Shown one piece after another: positions 51,855 through 60,998 of a stretch of 64,000 bases of DNA. Source of the stretch: AC-32 sp963765785 (GTDB lineage Bacteria; Actinomycetota; Thermoleophilia; Gaiellales; Gaiellaceae); contig CAVXXW010000016.1 in assembly GCA_963765785.1 (NCBI GenBank), forward strand, positions 92,950 through 156,949, given 5' to 3'. A model generated the notes under the pieces. That model ran no database searches. It was not told where the DNA came from and worked only from the letters and a program-made list of their open reading frames with translations. How positions within the stretch are numbered: the stretch's first letter is position 1; every line of letters begins with the position of its first letter. The position numbers and the translations under genes are program-made.

Positions 51855-52002
51855 CGGGAAGCTAAGGCGCCGACTCGGCGGCGCCGACCATAGAGGGCGC
51901 GCCGGCTCGGCCGGTGCGGCCGTCTGCCGAGCTCTCTCGGATCGCTGTGATCGGCCCTCTCATCTCGAATCGCATCTAAAGGTAGTTGCGATACTGAGAG
52001 CC

Positions 52003-52986
52003 ATGCGGATCTTCAGCGGAATCCAGCCCACGGGCGCCAAGCACCTGGGCAACTACATCGGGGCGATCCGGAACTACGTCGCGCTGCAGGACGGGGGCGA
52101 GGCGTTCTTCTGCATCGTCGACCTGCACTCGATCACGACCGAGTACGACCCTGACGACCTACGCGAGTCGACGCTGTCGCTCGCGGCGCTGCTGTTCGCC
52201 TCGGGCCTCGACGCCGACCGCTGCACGCTCTTCGTCCAGAGCCACGTGCGCGCGCATGCCGAGGCGGCGTGGCTGCTCGGCTCGGTCACGAGCTACGGCG
52301 AGCTGCGTCGCATGACGCAATTCAAGGACAAGGGCGAGCAGCAGGCCTTCGTCTCCGCGGGGCTCTTCAGCTACCCCGTGCTGCAGGCCGGGGACATCCT
52401 GCTCTACGAGACCGACGTCGTGCCGATCGGCGAAGACCAGCGGCAGCACCTCGAGCTGGCGCGCAACGTCGCCGAGCGCTTCAACGCACGCTACGGCGAG
52501 ACGTTTCGGCTGCCCGACTCGATGATCCCGGAGGTCGGCGGCCGCGTGATGGACCTGCAGGAGCCGACGAAGAAGATGTCGACCACCGGCGGCACGGCGC
52601 AGGGAACGGTCGGCGTGCTCGAGCCGCCCGACACGATCCGCAAGAAGTTCCGCAGCGCCGTCACCGACTCGGGCACCGACGTCCGGCACGACCCCGAAGG
52701 GAAGGCCGGCATCTCGAACCTGATCGAGATCCTCTCGATCATGGGCGGCGAGGAGATCCCGGCGATCGAGGCGCGCTACGACGGCGGCGGCTACGGAACG
52801 TTCAAGTCCGACGTCGCCGAGGCGGTCGTGTCCGTCCTCGACCCGATCCGCACGCGCTACGAGGAGCTCCGCACCGACGAGGCCCAGCTCCATTCGCTCC
52901 TCGCCCGCGGCGCCGACAAGGCCCGCGAGGTCTCCGCGCCGACGCTCGAGCAGATGTACGAGCGCATGGGCTTCGCCCGGCCCTGA
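52003..52986 (+). CDS. trpS: Tryptophanyl-tRNA synthetase
   Basis: A 327-residue class I synthetase charging tRNA-Trp. HIGH-type motif FSGIQPTGAKHLGNYIGAI, Trp-pocket residues in DLHSIT, VPIGEDQRQHLELARNVAERF, and the KMSKS-type loop EPTKKMSTTGG. Isolated plus-strand gene followed by a good terminator. The 148-nt spacer to aroF holds TCGCA/TGCGA and GGCGCC inverted pairs; a T-box was not recognised. Confidence 0.96.
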   Translation: MRIFSGIQPTGAKHLGNYIGAIRNYVALQDGGEAFFCIVDLHSITTEYDPDDLRESTLSLAALLFASGLDADRCTLFVQSHVRAHAEAAWLLGSVTSYGELRRMTQFKDKGEQQAFVSAGLFSYPVLQAGDILLYETDVVPIGEDQRQHLELARNVAERFNARYGETFRLPDSMIPEVGGRVMDLQEPTKKMSTTGGTAQGTVGVLEPPDTIRKKFRSAVTDSGTDVRHDPEGKAGISNLIEILSIMGGEEIPAIEARYDGGGYGTFKSDVAEAVVSVLDPIRTRYEELRTDEAQLHSLLARGADKAREVSAPTLEQMYERMGFARP

Positions 52987-52993
52987 CGAGAAA

Positions 52994-53023
52994 CGAACGA
53001 CCCCTCCGAAGAGGGGCCGTTCG
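52994..53023. terminator. Bidirectional terminator between trpS and the phosphoesterase gene
   Basis: CGAACG-A-CCCCTC-CGAA-GAGGGG-C-CGTTCG forms a 12-bp stem with a CGAA loop, 7 nt after trpS and 20 nt from the convergent phosphoesterase stop. It can serve both genes. Confidence 0.75.
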
Positions 53024-53043
53024 CGGGTCGGTGCGGCGTAGCG

Positions 53044-54858
53044 CTAGTGCGCGTTGAACACGTTGGACAGGCTGTTCATCGCCGCATCGCGCGTACCGAG
53101 CGGCGGAAGGCCGTAGCGCTGCTCGATCGTGGCCAGCGCGGCGGTCGTGTCGTACTCGGTGTGGTCGACGACAAACGGGCCCTTGAGGAACGGGGAGATG
53201 ACGAGCGCCGGGATGCGCGTCCCCGGGCCCCACTGGTCGTGCGGGCCGTTGTCGTTGCCCTGGCCGGGCGGCGGGACGTGATCCCACTGGCCGCCGAACT
53301 CGTCGTACGTGACGAGCACGAGGGTGTCCTGGGCGCACTTCCCGTTCTCGATCGCCTGCAGCAGGTCGACCAGGTGGTCGCTGCCGTCGGGCTCACTCGC
53401 GTAGCCTGGGTGCTCGTTCTCCTCGCCGATCGGCTTCACGAAGCTGACCGGCTTGAGGTTGCACGTGCTCTGCGAGCTGCTCGCGTCCTGGATGAACTCC
53501 TGCTCGTCGCGCAGGTGCGCGGCGCGGTTCGCCAGGCCCGCGGACGTCTGCGTCGAGAACGCCGCGTAGTAGTTGAACGGCTGGTGGTGGTACTGGAACA
53601 GGTTGTCGGGGCACTCCGGCCAATGCGAGACGCCGGGGTCGACGTTCGGGTCAGAGCAGCCGGTCGGCGTCGCCGACGGACCCGCGCCGTTCGTCCAGCC
53701 GGGGGCGCCGACGTTGCCGTTCGCGTTCGACCAGCCGCCCGAGTACCAGGCCCAGTCGACGCCGGCGGCGTTCAGGCGGTCGCCGATCGTCGGGTTCGTC
53801 TGCAGGGGCAGCTTGGCCCCGAACAGGCCTGACGGCTGGTTCGTCGGCTGCTGCGTGTTGACGCTGTAGTCGCCGCAGGCGAGCCAGGTTCGGGTCGTCG
53901 GCAGGTTGCACGACTGCGTCAGGACGCCGTTCACTAGACCGGTGTCCGGCGAGGTGTACTCGGCGCCCATCCCCGGCGGCTGGTTCGACGCCGGCGGGTT
54001 GACGAGCGTCGGGCTGCCATTGCGGTCGAGCACGGAGTGCGTCGCGTTCGCGGGGCAGCCGTTGGCGGCGCTGCAGACCGGCGTCGCCGCCGCGATCAGC
54101 CACTGGTGATTCAGGTACGAGCCGCCGAACGCGGCCTGGAAGAAGTTGTCCAGGATCGCGTACTTCGGATGCCCGTTCTCGTGCAGGTACTGGTAGACGG
54201 GCAGCTTTGTCGTGTCGTAGGTGCCCATCACCAGGCCCCCGGCGTCACTCTGCAGCGCGTAGCGGTTCTGCTGCCCGCCGTTGAGCTGGAACTGCTCCTC
54301 GTAGAAGCGGTGCACGATGTCGCGCGTACAGCCGCCGGAGCGGGCGCCCGGGACGACCTGTCCGTTGGCCGGGTTGATGCCGCCCTTCCGCAGCCCGTTC
54401 GGGAAGCTGAAGGCAGACAGCACCGGCGGACACGTCACGTCGCTCGGGCTGATGTAGTCGTCGATCGAGAACGGCGCGTTCGTGAAGTGACTCGGGAACG
54501 TGCCGCCCGTCGTGTTGTTGCACGTGGTGCTCAGCGGAGCCGACGGGTTGGCCGCCGACTGCGCCTGCAGGTTGGCGTCGTCCTGGTAGAGGCACTGGTA
54601 CGGCGCGAAGCTGCTCGGCCCGGTCTGGCCGAGCTGCGTCGTGTGTGCCGGATCGGCGTCGGAGAGGCCGCGAACGCCCTCCCAGCCGCCGTACAGATTG
54701 TCGAAGCTGTGGTTCTCCTCGTAGATGACGACGATGTGCCCGATCGTCCTCAACTTGTTCGCGTCGGAGTTCGGGTTGGCGGCCGCGCCCCCCGCGACGA
54801 CGAGCGCGACTAACGCCACGGCTCCAGCCGCGGCGAGCGCCGAAAGGCGCCGAAGCAT
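53044..54858 (-). CDS. Secreted phosphoesterase (phospholipase C / acid phosphatase family)
   Basis: A 604-residue exported enzyme. ATG 54858 has GGAGGT upstream. Residues 1-27 are a signal peptide (MLRRLSALAAAGAVALVALV ... AAA). The family signatures are IVVIYEENHSFDNLYGGWEG, AAFGGSYLNHQWLIAAAT and LVTYDEFGGQWDHVPPPGQG with metal-binding Glu, Asp and His. The family hydrolyses phospholipids or phosphomonoesters outside the cell. Divergent from a second large phosphatase-like gene. Confidence 0.9.
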   Translation of the reverse strand: MLRRLSALAAAGAVALVALVVAGGAAANPNSDANKLRTIGHIVVIYEENHSFDNLYGGWEGVRGLSDADPAHTTQLGQTGPSSFAPYQCLYQDDANLQAQSAANPSAPLSTTCNNTTGGTFPSHFTNAPFSIDDYISPSDVTCPPVLSAFSFPNGLRKGGINPANGQVVPGARSGGCTRDIVHRFYEEQFQLNGGQQNRYALQSDAGGLVMGTYDTTKLPVYQYLHENGHPKYAILDNFFQAAFGGSYLNHQWLIAAATPVCSAANGCPANATHSVLDRNGSPTLVNPPASNQPPGMGAEYTSPDTGLVNGVLTQSCNLPTTRTWLACGDYSVNTQQPTNQPSGLFGAKLPLQTNPTIGDRLNAAGVDWAWYSGGWSNANGNVGAPGWTNGAGPSATPTGCSDPNVDPGVSHWPECPDNLFQYHHQPFNYYAAFSTQTSAGLANRAAHLRDEQEFIQDASSSQSTCNLKPVSFVKPIGEENEHPGYASEPDGSDHLVDLLQAIENGKCAQDTLVLVTYDEFGGQWDHVPPPGQGNDNGPHDQWGPGTRIPALVISPFLKGPFVVDHTEYDTTAALATIEQRYGLPPLGTRDAAMNSLSNVFNAH

Positions 54859-54888
54859 GCAAGACCTCCTCGGTTGAGTTCCTCCCCT

Positions 54889-54933
54889 CCGGGGACCTTT
54901 CGTACCCCGGCCCGGGGACCTTCGCACCCTGGG
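54889..54933. promoter_or_regulatory. Tandem GGGGACCTT repeats between two secreted phosphatase-type genes
   Basis: Two consecutive 22-bp units, CCGGGGACCTTTCGTACCCC and CCCGGGGACCTTCGCACCCT (the last bases omitted), each with CCGGGG...CCCCGG or similar dyad symmetry. They lie 31-75 nt upstream of the minus-strand gene. Further on, AAATGCATTT is a short AT palindrome. A regulator binding site serving one or both genes is likely. Confidence 0.5.
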
Positions 54934-55048
54934 ACCGCGACAGTCAAATGCATTTCGATGTACCGAAGTGGATATGCCGGTGGACGCCGCGCTCGCGGTC
55001 GTTTAGGTTCGCGCGCAACGGCGGGCACCTGACAAAGGGGGAGAGACG

Positions 55049-57550
55049 ATGAAAGGGAGACGGGGGATCACCGCCATTGCGCTCGCAGCCGTGGCGGTAG
55101 CCGCAGCGCTCGCGCTCGGCGTGTCCTCGCAATCGGCGGCCGGCGCCAAGCCGGACGCGGCTGCGCCAACGGCCGGCAACTGCACGCTGGCCAACGGCAT
55201 CAAGCACGTCATCTACCTGCAGTTCGACAACGTGCATCTCAGGAGGGACAACCCCAACGTCCCTTCGGATCTCGAGTTCATGCCGAACCTGAAGAACTTC
55301 CTCCAGGGCAACGGCACGCTCATGAACAAGCACTACACGATCCTGATCTCGCACACGGCTGGCGGGATCCTGAGCTCGCTGACCGGCCTCTATCCGGATC
55401 GGCAGGGCGTGACGGTCTCGAACTCGTACGACTATTACAACCAGGCGACGGGGCTTCCGACCTTCACCTCGGCCTTCAAGTACTGGAACTCAGAGGTTGC
55501 GGCGCCGTTCGACACGCACCCGAACATGATCACGGACGGGCAAAAGACGACGCCCGCGCCGTGGGTCTCGTACACGCGTGACGGCTGCGACGTCGGCAAC
55601 GTCTCCATGGCCAACACGGTGCTCGAGAACAACAACGCCGTGATCACTCCTGCGACCTCGCTGGCCGCGGCCGCGGCGGCCGGGGCGACGAACATCAAGG
55701 TCGCGAGCGTCAGCGGCTTCGCCGCGGGTCAGCGGATCCAGGTCGACAACAGCGAGTTCGTCTCGGTCGTGGCCGTCGGCACCGCCGGCGCTGGCGGCAC
55801 CGGGCTGACCATCAGCCCGCTCGCCGCAGCCCATCCGAGCGGCGCCCAGGTGATCCGCGTGGACGGGTCGGGCGACATGACGACGATCTTCGGCGAGGGC
55901 TCGCCTGAGTGGCTCGAAGGCAAGGGCTCTCAGCTCGCACCTTCGGGGACCGCGGGACGCGCCCTCGCGCAGACGGACTTCGTCGGCATCGCCGTCCACT
56001 GCGGCAACGCGGGATCGAGCGTCTGCAACAGCCAGTTCGGAGCGCCGCACGCGCAGACCGATGCGCTTCCCGACGAGCCGGGCGGGTACTTCGGCTTCAA
56101 GGCCCTCTTCGGCGCGAAGTACGTCGACCCGGCGATCACGCCGACGCATTCGGCCGCCGTCAACGACCTCAACGGCAATCCGATCACCGACCCGTTCGGG
56201 CAGCCGGGCTTCCCGGGCTTCGACAGCATGCCCGCGGCCACCACGCTCGGGTATGTGGCGCAGATGCAGGAGTCCGGCATCCCGGTCACGTACGCGTACA
56301 TCTCGGACACGCACGACAACCACGCCGGCGGCGGTGCCTACGGGCCCGGCGAGTCGGCGTATGTCGCGGCGCTGAAGAGCTACGACGACGCCTTCGGGAA
56401 GTTCTTCGCCCGGATGGAGGCGGATGGAATCAACAAGAGCAACACACTCTTCGTCGTCACGGCGGACGAGAACGACCACTTCGCCGGGCAGATGGCGACG
56501 GGCTGCGACGGGGATCCGACGCCCTGCGTCTATAACCAGGCGGCGGGCAACCCGCAGCACGGCATCTTCGACGTCACGAACGGCGCGACGACCGCGACCG
56601 ACCCGGCGACGTGGCACGGCCCGAACACGTGGCCGCCCGCGACGCAGAACGGGCCGCTCGTCGGTGAGGTCGGCTACAACATGAAGTGGCTGCTCGGCAA
56701 CACGATCGCGGGCAGCGGCTACGACATCTCGTTCGACTCGGCCCCGAGCTTCTACATCAACGGGCAGCAGCAGGCGGTCGATTCGAGCGGCAACGTCGTC
56801 CTCAATCCGACGCTTCGGGCCTTCGAGCAGAAGGCGGCCGGATTGAAGGCGTTCGACCCGTACATCGACTCGTCGCAGTTGACGCCGGTCGCGAGGTATC
56901 TCGTCGACGCTCCGACGCTGAGGGCGATCCACATGATCAACACGGATCCCCAGCGGACGATGTCGTTCACGATGTTCTCCCAGCCGGACTACTTCTTCGA
57001 GACGTTCAGTCCGTGTCCGACGGGCCAGGGCTGCTTGAACGACGGCTTCGCCTGGATCCACGGCGACTACCACAACGACATCGGCCAGACGTGGCTGGGC
57101 ATGGTCGGTCCCGGCGTCCGCAACGACGGGCTCGACGACTCGACCTGGAGCGACCACACCGACATCGTCCCGACGGTCGACGCCCTGACGGGCCTGACGC
57201 CGGACTACACGCCGGACGGCCGCGTGATCACGCAGGTGCTGTCGCCGCCGGTCGCGAAGGGCGGTAACGGCGAGTCGTTCACCGACCTCGGCAACATCTA
57301 CAAGCAGCTCGACGCGCCGTACGGCGCGTTCGCGCACTCGCTGATCGTCGCCTCGACCAACGGGATCAAGGCGGACGACACGACGTACCTGTCGACCGAG
57401 CAGTCGATCCAGTCGCTGACCGCTCAACGCGACAGCCTCGTCGACCAGATGCGGGCAGTGCTCAACGGGACCGCCACCGGCCACCGTGAGCAGCTGATCC
57501 ACGATGGTCAGGACCTGCTCTCGCAGGCGGCCGCGCTAGCGGGCGAGTAA
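55049..57550 (+). CDS. Large secreted alkaline-phosphatase-superfamily protein
   Basis: An 833-residue exported protein (signal peptide within 1-32). The superfamily pattern is visible: metal Asp in KHVIYLQFDNVHLRRDNP, a nucleophile-type Thr in ILISHTAGGILSSLTGLYPD, Asp/His in FVVTADENDHFAG and His residues in AWIHGDYHND and WSDHTDIVPTVDAL. Residues about 205-278 are a small inserted beta-type domain (ATNIKVASVSGFAAGQRIQV). The substrate is unknown; phosphate or sulphate ester cleavage is possible. It overlaps the convergent pseudouridine synthase by 15 nt. Confidence 0.82.
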   Translation: MKGRRGITAIALAAVAVAAALALGVSSQSAAGAKPDAAAPTAGNCTLANGIKHVIYLQFDNVHLRRDNPNVPSDLEFMPNLKNFLQGNGTLMNKHYTILISHTAGGILSSLTGLYPDRQGVTVSNSYDYYNQATGLPTFTSAFKYWNSEVAAPFDTHPNMITDGQKTTPAPWVSYTRDGCDVGNVSMANTVLENNNAVITPATSLAAAAAAGATNIKVASVSGFAAGQRIQVDNSEFVSVVAVGTAGAGGTGLTISPLAAAHPSGAQVIRVDGSGDMTTIFGEGSPEWLEGKGSQLAPSGTAGRALAQTDFVGIAVHCGNAGSSVCNSQFGAPHAQTDALPDEPGGYFGFKALFGAKYVDPAITPTHSAAVNDLNGNPITDPFGQPGFPGFDSMPAATTLGYVAQMQESGIPVTYAYISDTHDNHAGGGAYGPGESAYVAALKSYDDAFGKFFARMEADGINKSNTLFVVTADENDHFAGQMATGCDGDPTPCVYNQAAGNPQHGIFDVTNGATTATDPATWHGPNTWPPATQNGPLVGEVGYNMKWLLGNTIAGSGYDISFDSAPSFYINGQQQAVDSSGNVVLNPTLRAFEQKAAGLKAFDPYIDSSQLTPVARYLVDAPTLRAIHMINTDPQRTMSFTMFSQPDYFFETFSPCPTGQGCLNDGFAWIHGDYHNDIGQTWLGMVGPGVRNDGLDDSTWSDHTDIVPTVDALTGLTPDYTPDGRVITQVLSPPVAKGGNGESFTDLGNIYKQLDAPYGAFAHSLIVASTNGIKADDTTYLSTEQSIQSLTAQRDSLVDQMRAVLNGTATGHREQLIHDGQDLLSQAAALAGE

Positions 57551-58228
57551 ACGCTGCACTTCGGAGGGCTCGAGCTCGCGCCACGCGCCGGGCTCGAGCC
57601 CTTCGAGCGTCAGTCCCGCGTAGCGGCTGCGGTGCAGGCGGGTGGCCGGGTGGCCGACGGCCGCCAGCATCCGCTTGACCTGGTGCTTGCGGCCCTCGTG
57701 CACGCTCAGCTCGACGCGGTTGGAGCCGAGGCGTCGCGCCTGGGCCGGCGCGGTCGGACCGTCGTCGAGCTCTAGTCCCCGTTCGAGGTCGCGGAGCGCG
57801 TCGTCGGACGGCTCGCCCTCGACCTCGGCCTCGTAGACCTTCTCGACCTCGTAGCGTGGGTGGGCGAGCCGGTGCGCCAGCTCGCCGTCGTTCGTGAGCA
57901 CGAGCGCGCCCGTCGTGTCGGCGTCGAGCCGGCCGACCGGGACGACGCGGGCCGGGTGGTCGACCAGGCCGACCACGGTGGCCCTGCCCTGGGGGTCGCT
58001 CGCGGTGGTGACGGTGCCGGCCGGCTTGTGCAGGAGGACGTAGGTGAGCGGCTGGAGCTCGACCGGGGCGCCGTCGACCTCGACGCGGTCGCGGCTCTGG
58101 ACGAACGTGTTCAGCTGTCCCGGCTCGCCGTTGACCGTCACTCGGCTCGCCTTGATCAGCTCGTCGGCCTTGCGCCGGGAGGCGACTCCGGCTCGCGCGA
58201 GGTAGGCGTTGAGCCGCATTTGCGCCAT
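57536..58228 (-). CDS. 23S/16S rRNA pseudouridine synthase (RsuA/RluB family)
   Basis: A 230-residue enzyme with an N-terminal S4 domain (MRLNAYLARAGVASRRKADELI) and catalytic domain: YVLLHKPAGTVTTASDPQGR, VGRLDADTTGALVLTNDGEL (catalytic Asp) and VHEGRKHQVKRMLAAVGHP. Likely RluB, modifying 23S rRNA; RsuA cannot be excluded. ATG 58228 or 58219. Upstream of scpB in many genomes, though here a plus-strand GYD gene is between. Confidence 0.92.
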   Translation of the reverse strand: MAQMRLNAYLARAGVASRRKADELIKASRVTVNGEPGQLNTFVQSRDRVEVDGAPVELQPLTYVLLHKPAGTVTTASDPQGRATVVGLVDHPARVVPVGRLDADTTGALVLTNDGELAHRLAHPRYEVEKVYEAEVEGEPSDDALRDLERGLELDDGPTAPAQARRLGSNRVELSVHEGRKHQVKRMLAAVGHPATRLHRSRYAGLTLEGLEPGAWRELEPSEVQRLLAR

Positions 58229-58237
58229 TATCGGCGC

Positions 58238-58528
58238 GTGCCGCACTACGTCTCGCTGATGCGCTGGACCTCGAAGGGCGTCGCGGGCCTGCCGGCGTGG
58301 CGCGAGCGCGTCGAGGAGGGCGAGCGGATCGTCGACGAGGCGGGAGGCAAGCTGGTCGGCGTCTACGTCACGCTCGGGCGCTACGACGTGGTCGAGATCT
58401 TCGAGGCCCCCGACGACGACACCGCGGCGGAGATCCTGATGAAGCTCCAGCGGCACGGCGCCGAGCACACCGAGACGCTGCGCGCGTTCACGCGCGACGA
58501 GGCCGAGGCGATCGTCCGCCGGCTCTGA
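58238..58528 (+). CDS. GYD-domain protein
   Basis: A 96-residue GYD protein from GTG: PHYVSLMRWTSKGVAGLPAW, KLVGVYVTLGRYDVVEIFEAP (the G-x-Y-D motif as GRYD), ending RDEAEAIVRRL. A ferredoxin-like fold of unknown function. Nine nt from the divergent pseudouridine synthase and 3 nt from the convergent scpB stop. Confidence 0.85.
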   Translation: MPHYVSLMRWTSKGVAGLPAWRERVEEGERIVDEAGGKLVGVYVTLGRYDVVEIFEAPDDDTAAEILMKLQRHGAEHTETLRAFTRDEAEAIVRRL

Positions 58529-58531
58529 GCG

Positions 58532-59134
58532 CTACGCGGGCCGGCGTTCAGCGACCGACTCGAGCCGCTCGCGGATCTGCTCGGTGCTATCGCCGAGGTC
58601 GTCGAGCCGCGGAAGCGCCGAGAGCGAGTCGAGGCCGAAGACGCGCTCGAACAACGGCGTCGAGCGGTAGCGGATCGCGCCGCCGATGCCGTCCTCCCGA
58701 CCGGCCTCGGCGATCAGCCCGCGCTCCACGAGTCCGGCGACGACCGAGTCCGCCGCAACGCCGCGGATGCGGGCGATCTCCGGCCGGCTCACCGGTCCGA
58801 GGTACGCCACGATCGCAAGCGTCTCCAGCGCGGCCGCCGACAGCCCGCGCTCGACCGGCCGCTCGAACAGCCGGCCGCACGCCTCGGCCGCCTCGCGCGA
58901 GGCGCGGAAGGCCCAGCCGCCCGCGACGTGCTCGAGCACGATCCCGCTCCGGCCCTCGGCGTACCGATCGCCGAGCAGCCCGAGCGCGGTCTCAATGCGC
59001 TCGGAGTCGTCGTTGCAGGCCTCCGCGAGCTCCTCGACCGACAGCGGCTGCGAGGCGACGACGAGCAGCGCCTCGATCGTCCGCGCCAAACGGTCGACTG
59101 GCGACGCGGTGATCAGGCGGAGCGGGCGGTCCAT
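58532..59134 (-). CDS. scpB: Segregation and condensation protein B
   Basis: ScpB dimerises and binds ScpA to close the SMC ring. The 200 residues contain LARTIEALLVVASQPLSVEELAEA (first winged helix), LSAAALETLAIVAYLGPVSRPEIARIRG and SVVAGLVERGLIAEAGRED, RYRSTPLFERVFGLDSLSALP. Starts within the end of scpA (22-nt overlap) with GGAG before the ATG. Confidence 0.95.
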   Translation of the reverse strand: MDRPLRLITASPVDRLARTIEALLVVASQPLSVEELAEACNDDSERIETALGLLGDRYAEGRSGIVLEHVAGGWAFRASREAAEACGRLFERPVERGLSAAALETLAIVAYLGPVSRPEIARIRGVAADSVVAGLVERGLIAEAGREDGIGGAIRYRSTPLFERVFGLDSLSALPRLDDLGDSTEQIRERLESVAERRPA

Positions 59135-59865
59135 TCTTCTCTCCTCTCCTCGGCGGCACGGCTGACGCGGATCGGCGCGAAGGGCGCGGCCTGTTCGAGC
59201 GCGACCTCTCCCTCGCGCCGCAGCTCCAGCAGCGCGAGGAAGGCGACGGCCTGCTCGATCCGCGACATCCCCTCCACTTCCGCGTCGAGGTCGAAGACCC
59301 TGCGCCTTCTCAACACGGCCCGGAAGCGCTCGAGGAACTGCGCCACCGGCGGGAAGCGCAGCTCCAGGTGGGCGAGCGAGACCTGCGGCGGCTCGGCTGC
59401 GAGCGCCCGCAGCGCCGCCGCCAGCGACTCGCGCTCCTGCGGCGCGAGCTTTCGTTCGGGCCGAGGCGCGAGCGGCGCCGACCCGAGCCGGAAGAACCGA
59501 TCCTGCTCCGCCTCCAAGCGCTCCGCCAGCCACACGGCAGCCTCCTTCGCCCGCCGGTACTCGGCCAAGCGCCGCGCCAGCTCCTCGGCCGCCTCCTCGG
59601 GCTCGAGCTCGGAGAGCTCGGCCTCCTCGTCCGGGAAGAGCCCGCGCGCCTTCAGCTCGAGCAGCGCCGCCACCAGGACGAGGAACTCGCCGCAGGCCTC
59701 GAGGTCGAGCTCGCCGCGCTCCGCGAGCCGCTCCACGAAGGTGACGACGATTCCCGCGACGTCGACCTCCGCGAGGTCGAGCTCCTCCTTCAGGACGAGC
59801 GTCAGGAGCAGGTCGAAGGGACCCTCGAACGCGTCGAGGTCCAGCTCGAGCTCGCACACGATCAC
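59113..59865 (-). CDS. scpA: Segregation and condensation protein A
   Basis: ScpA, the kleisin bridging the SMC heads. The 250-residue sequence has the N-terminal LDAFEGPFDLLLTLVLKEELDLAEVDVA, FLVLVAALLELKARGLFPDE, and a C-terminal winged helix with SRIEQAVAFLALLELRREGEVALEQ. GTG start. The partner SMC at 10.6-13.2 kb has shortened arms. Confidence 0.94.
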   Translation of the reverse strand: MIVCELELDLDAFEGPFDLLLTLVLKEELDLAEVDVAGIVVTFVERLAERGELDLEACGEFLVLVAALLELKARGLFPDEEAELSELEPEEAAEELARRLAEYRRAKEAAVWLAERLEAEQDRFFRLGSAPLAPRPERKLAPQERESLAAALRALAAEPPQVSLAHLELRFPPVAQFLERFRAVLRRRRVFDLDAEVEGMSRIEQAVAFLALLELRREGEVALEQAAPFAPIRVSRAAEERREEWTARSA

Positions 59866-59883
59866 GCGCGGAACCTAGCGGCG

Positions 59884-60774
59884 CTACCGGACGCGCCCGC
59901 GCGGGATCGCCATCGCCGGGCCTTCCGGCTCGCGGCGCTCGCGGCGCCGCCGGCCGAGCCGCCGCGGTCGCGGCTCGCCCTCGTCGCCGCGCAGGAACTG
60001 CCACCAGACGAAGAACGAGGTCGAGACGACGAAGACGACGATCGAGACCCACGCGTTCAGCCGCAGCCCGGCGAAGTGATGCGCCGGATCGATCCGGATC
60101 AGCTCCTCCAGGAAGCGGCCGGCCGTGTAGTACGAGACGTAGAGCGCGAACAGCGCCGGCGGCTTGAAGCGGAAGCGCTTGTCGAGGAAGAGCAGGATTC
60201 CGACGCCGACGAGGTCGTAGACGAACTCGTAGAGGAACGTCGGGTGGAAGGTCGTGAAGTTCTCGTAGCCGGTGACGCGGTGCGCCGGATCGATCTTCAG
60301 GCCCCACGGGAGGCTCGTCGGCTTGCCGTACAGCTCCTGGTTCCACCAGTTGCCCCAGCGGCCGATGCCCTGAGCGAGCAGCAGGCCCGGCGCGATGGCG
60401 TCCATCAGGTCGCGCACGCTGGCGCCCTCGCGGTGCGCCACGTAGGCGCCAACGAGGCAGCCGAGCAGGATTCCGCCCCAGACCCCGAGGCCGCCCTGCC
60501 AGACCGCGAAGACGCCCTTCCACTTCGGGTTCGTGACCTCGTTCCAGCTCGTGATGTCGTGATAGATGCGCGCGCCGACGATGCCGGCGGCCACGCCCCA
60601 CACCGCGACCTTCAGGATCAGGTCCCAGTCGCCCCCGCGGCGCGTCCAGCGGTAGCCGGTGAGCAGGATGCAGGCCGCGATCGCGACGAGCAGGGTCAGG
60701 CCGTACATATGGATCGTCAGCGGCCCGAGATCGATCGTGCCGGTGTGCGGCGAGGGGATGGACGCGAGGCTCAC
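59884..60774 (-). CDS. lgt: Prolipoprotein diacylglyceryl transferase
   Basis: Lgt attaches diacylglycerol to the lipobox Cys of lipoproteins such as the DUF3352 protein here. The 296-residue membrane protein has seven hydrophobic segments, IHMYGLTLLVAIAACILL, the signature QGIGRWGNWWNQELYGKPT, HPTFLYEFVYDL and GGLGVWGGILLG. It ends in an Arg-rich tail. Confidence 0.95.
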   Translation of the reverse strand: MSLASIPSPHTGTIDLGPLTIHMYGLTLLVAIAACILLTGYRWTRRGGDWDLILKVAVWGVAAGIVGARIYHDITSWNEVTNPKWKGVFAVWQGGLGVWGGILLGCLVGAYVAHREGASVRDLMDAIAPGLLLAQGIGRWGNWWNQELYGKPTSLPWGLKIDPAHRVTGYENFTTFHPTFLYEFVYDLVGVGILLFLDKRFRFKPPALFALYVSYYTAGRFLEELIRIDPAHHFAGLRLNAWVSIVVFVVSTSFFVWWQFLRGDEGEPRPRRLGRRRRERREPEGPAMAIPRGRVR

Positions 60775-60827
60775 GCGGCCGACATTCTGCCCGCGCGCCC
60801 TGACGCCTGCGCCAGATGCCCTAGTGA

Positions 60828-60994
60828 CAGGAGCCTTTGGCGAAACAGTGACGAGGCCCTCGGGCCGCGCTGCTCGCCCCGATCCTGCGTCCTCAGTCGC
60901 ACCCGTAGCCTCCGGCTACGAGCACTCCCTGCGTCCTTGCCTCGGAACGAGCATCGCGCCCCGAGAGCGTGCACCGTTCCGCCAAAGACTCCTA
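60828..60994 (-). ncRNA. Candidate 167-nt rod-like hairpin RNA or inverted-repeat element
   Basis: Two arms of about 75 nt are imperfect complements around a perfect core CGTAGCC-TCC-GGCTACG (60904-60920). The outer ends are GGAGCCTTTGGCGAAACAGTG and the complement of GGAGTCTTTGGCGGAACGGTG. Most differences between the arms are C-to-T or A-to-G, which become G-U pairs if the minus strand is transcribed but mismatches on the plus strand. It fills the space between lgt and the next gene upstream. A 6S-like RNA, another structured RNA or a miniature element are options. Confidence 0.5.
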
Positions 60995-60998
60995 GGAG

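Noticed and set aside
58532..60601. A 689-residue open frame covering scpB, scpA and lgt
   Set aside because: Only the last 200 codons match ScpB; the rest is a shadow frame of scpA and lgt, typical of very high GC DNA.
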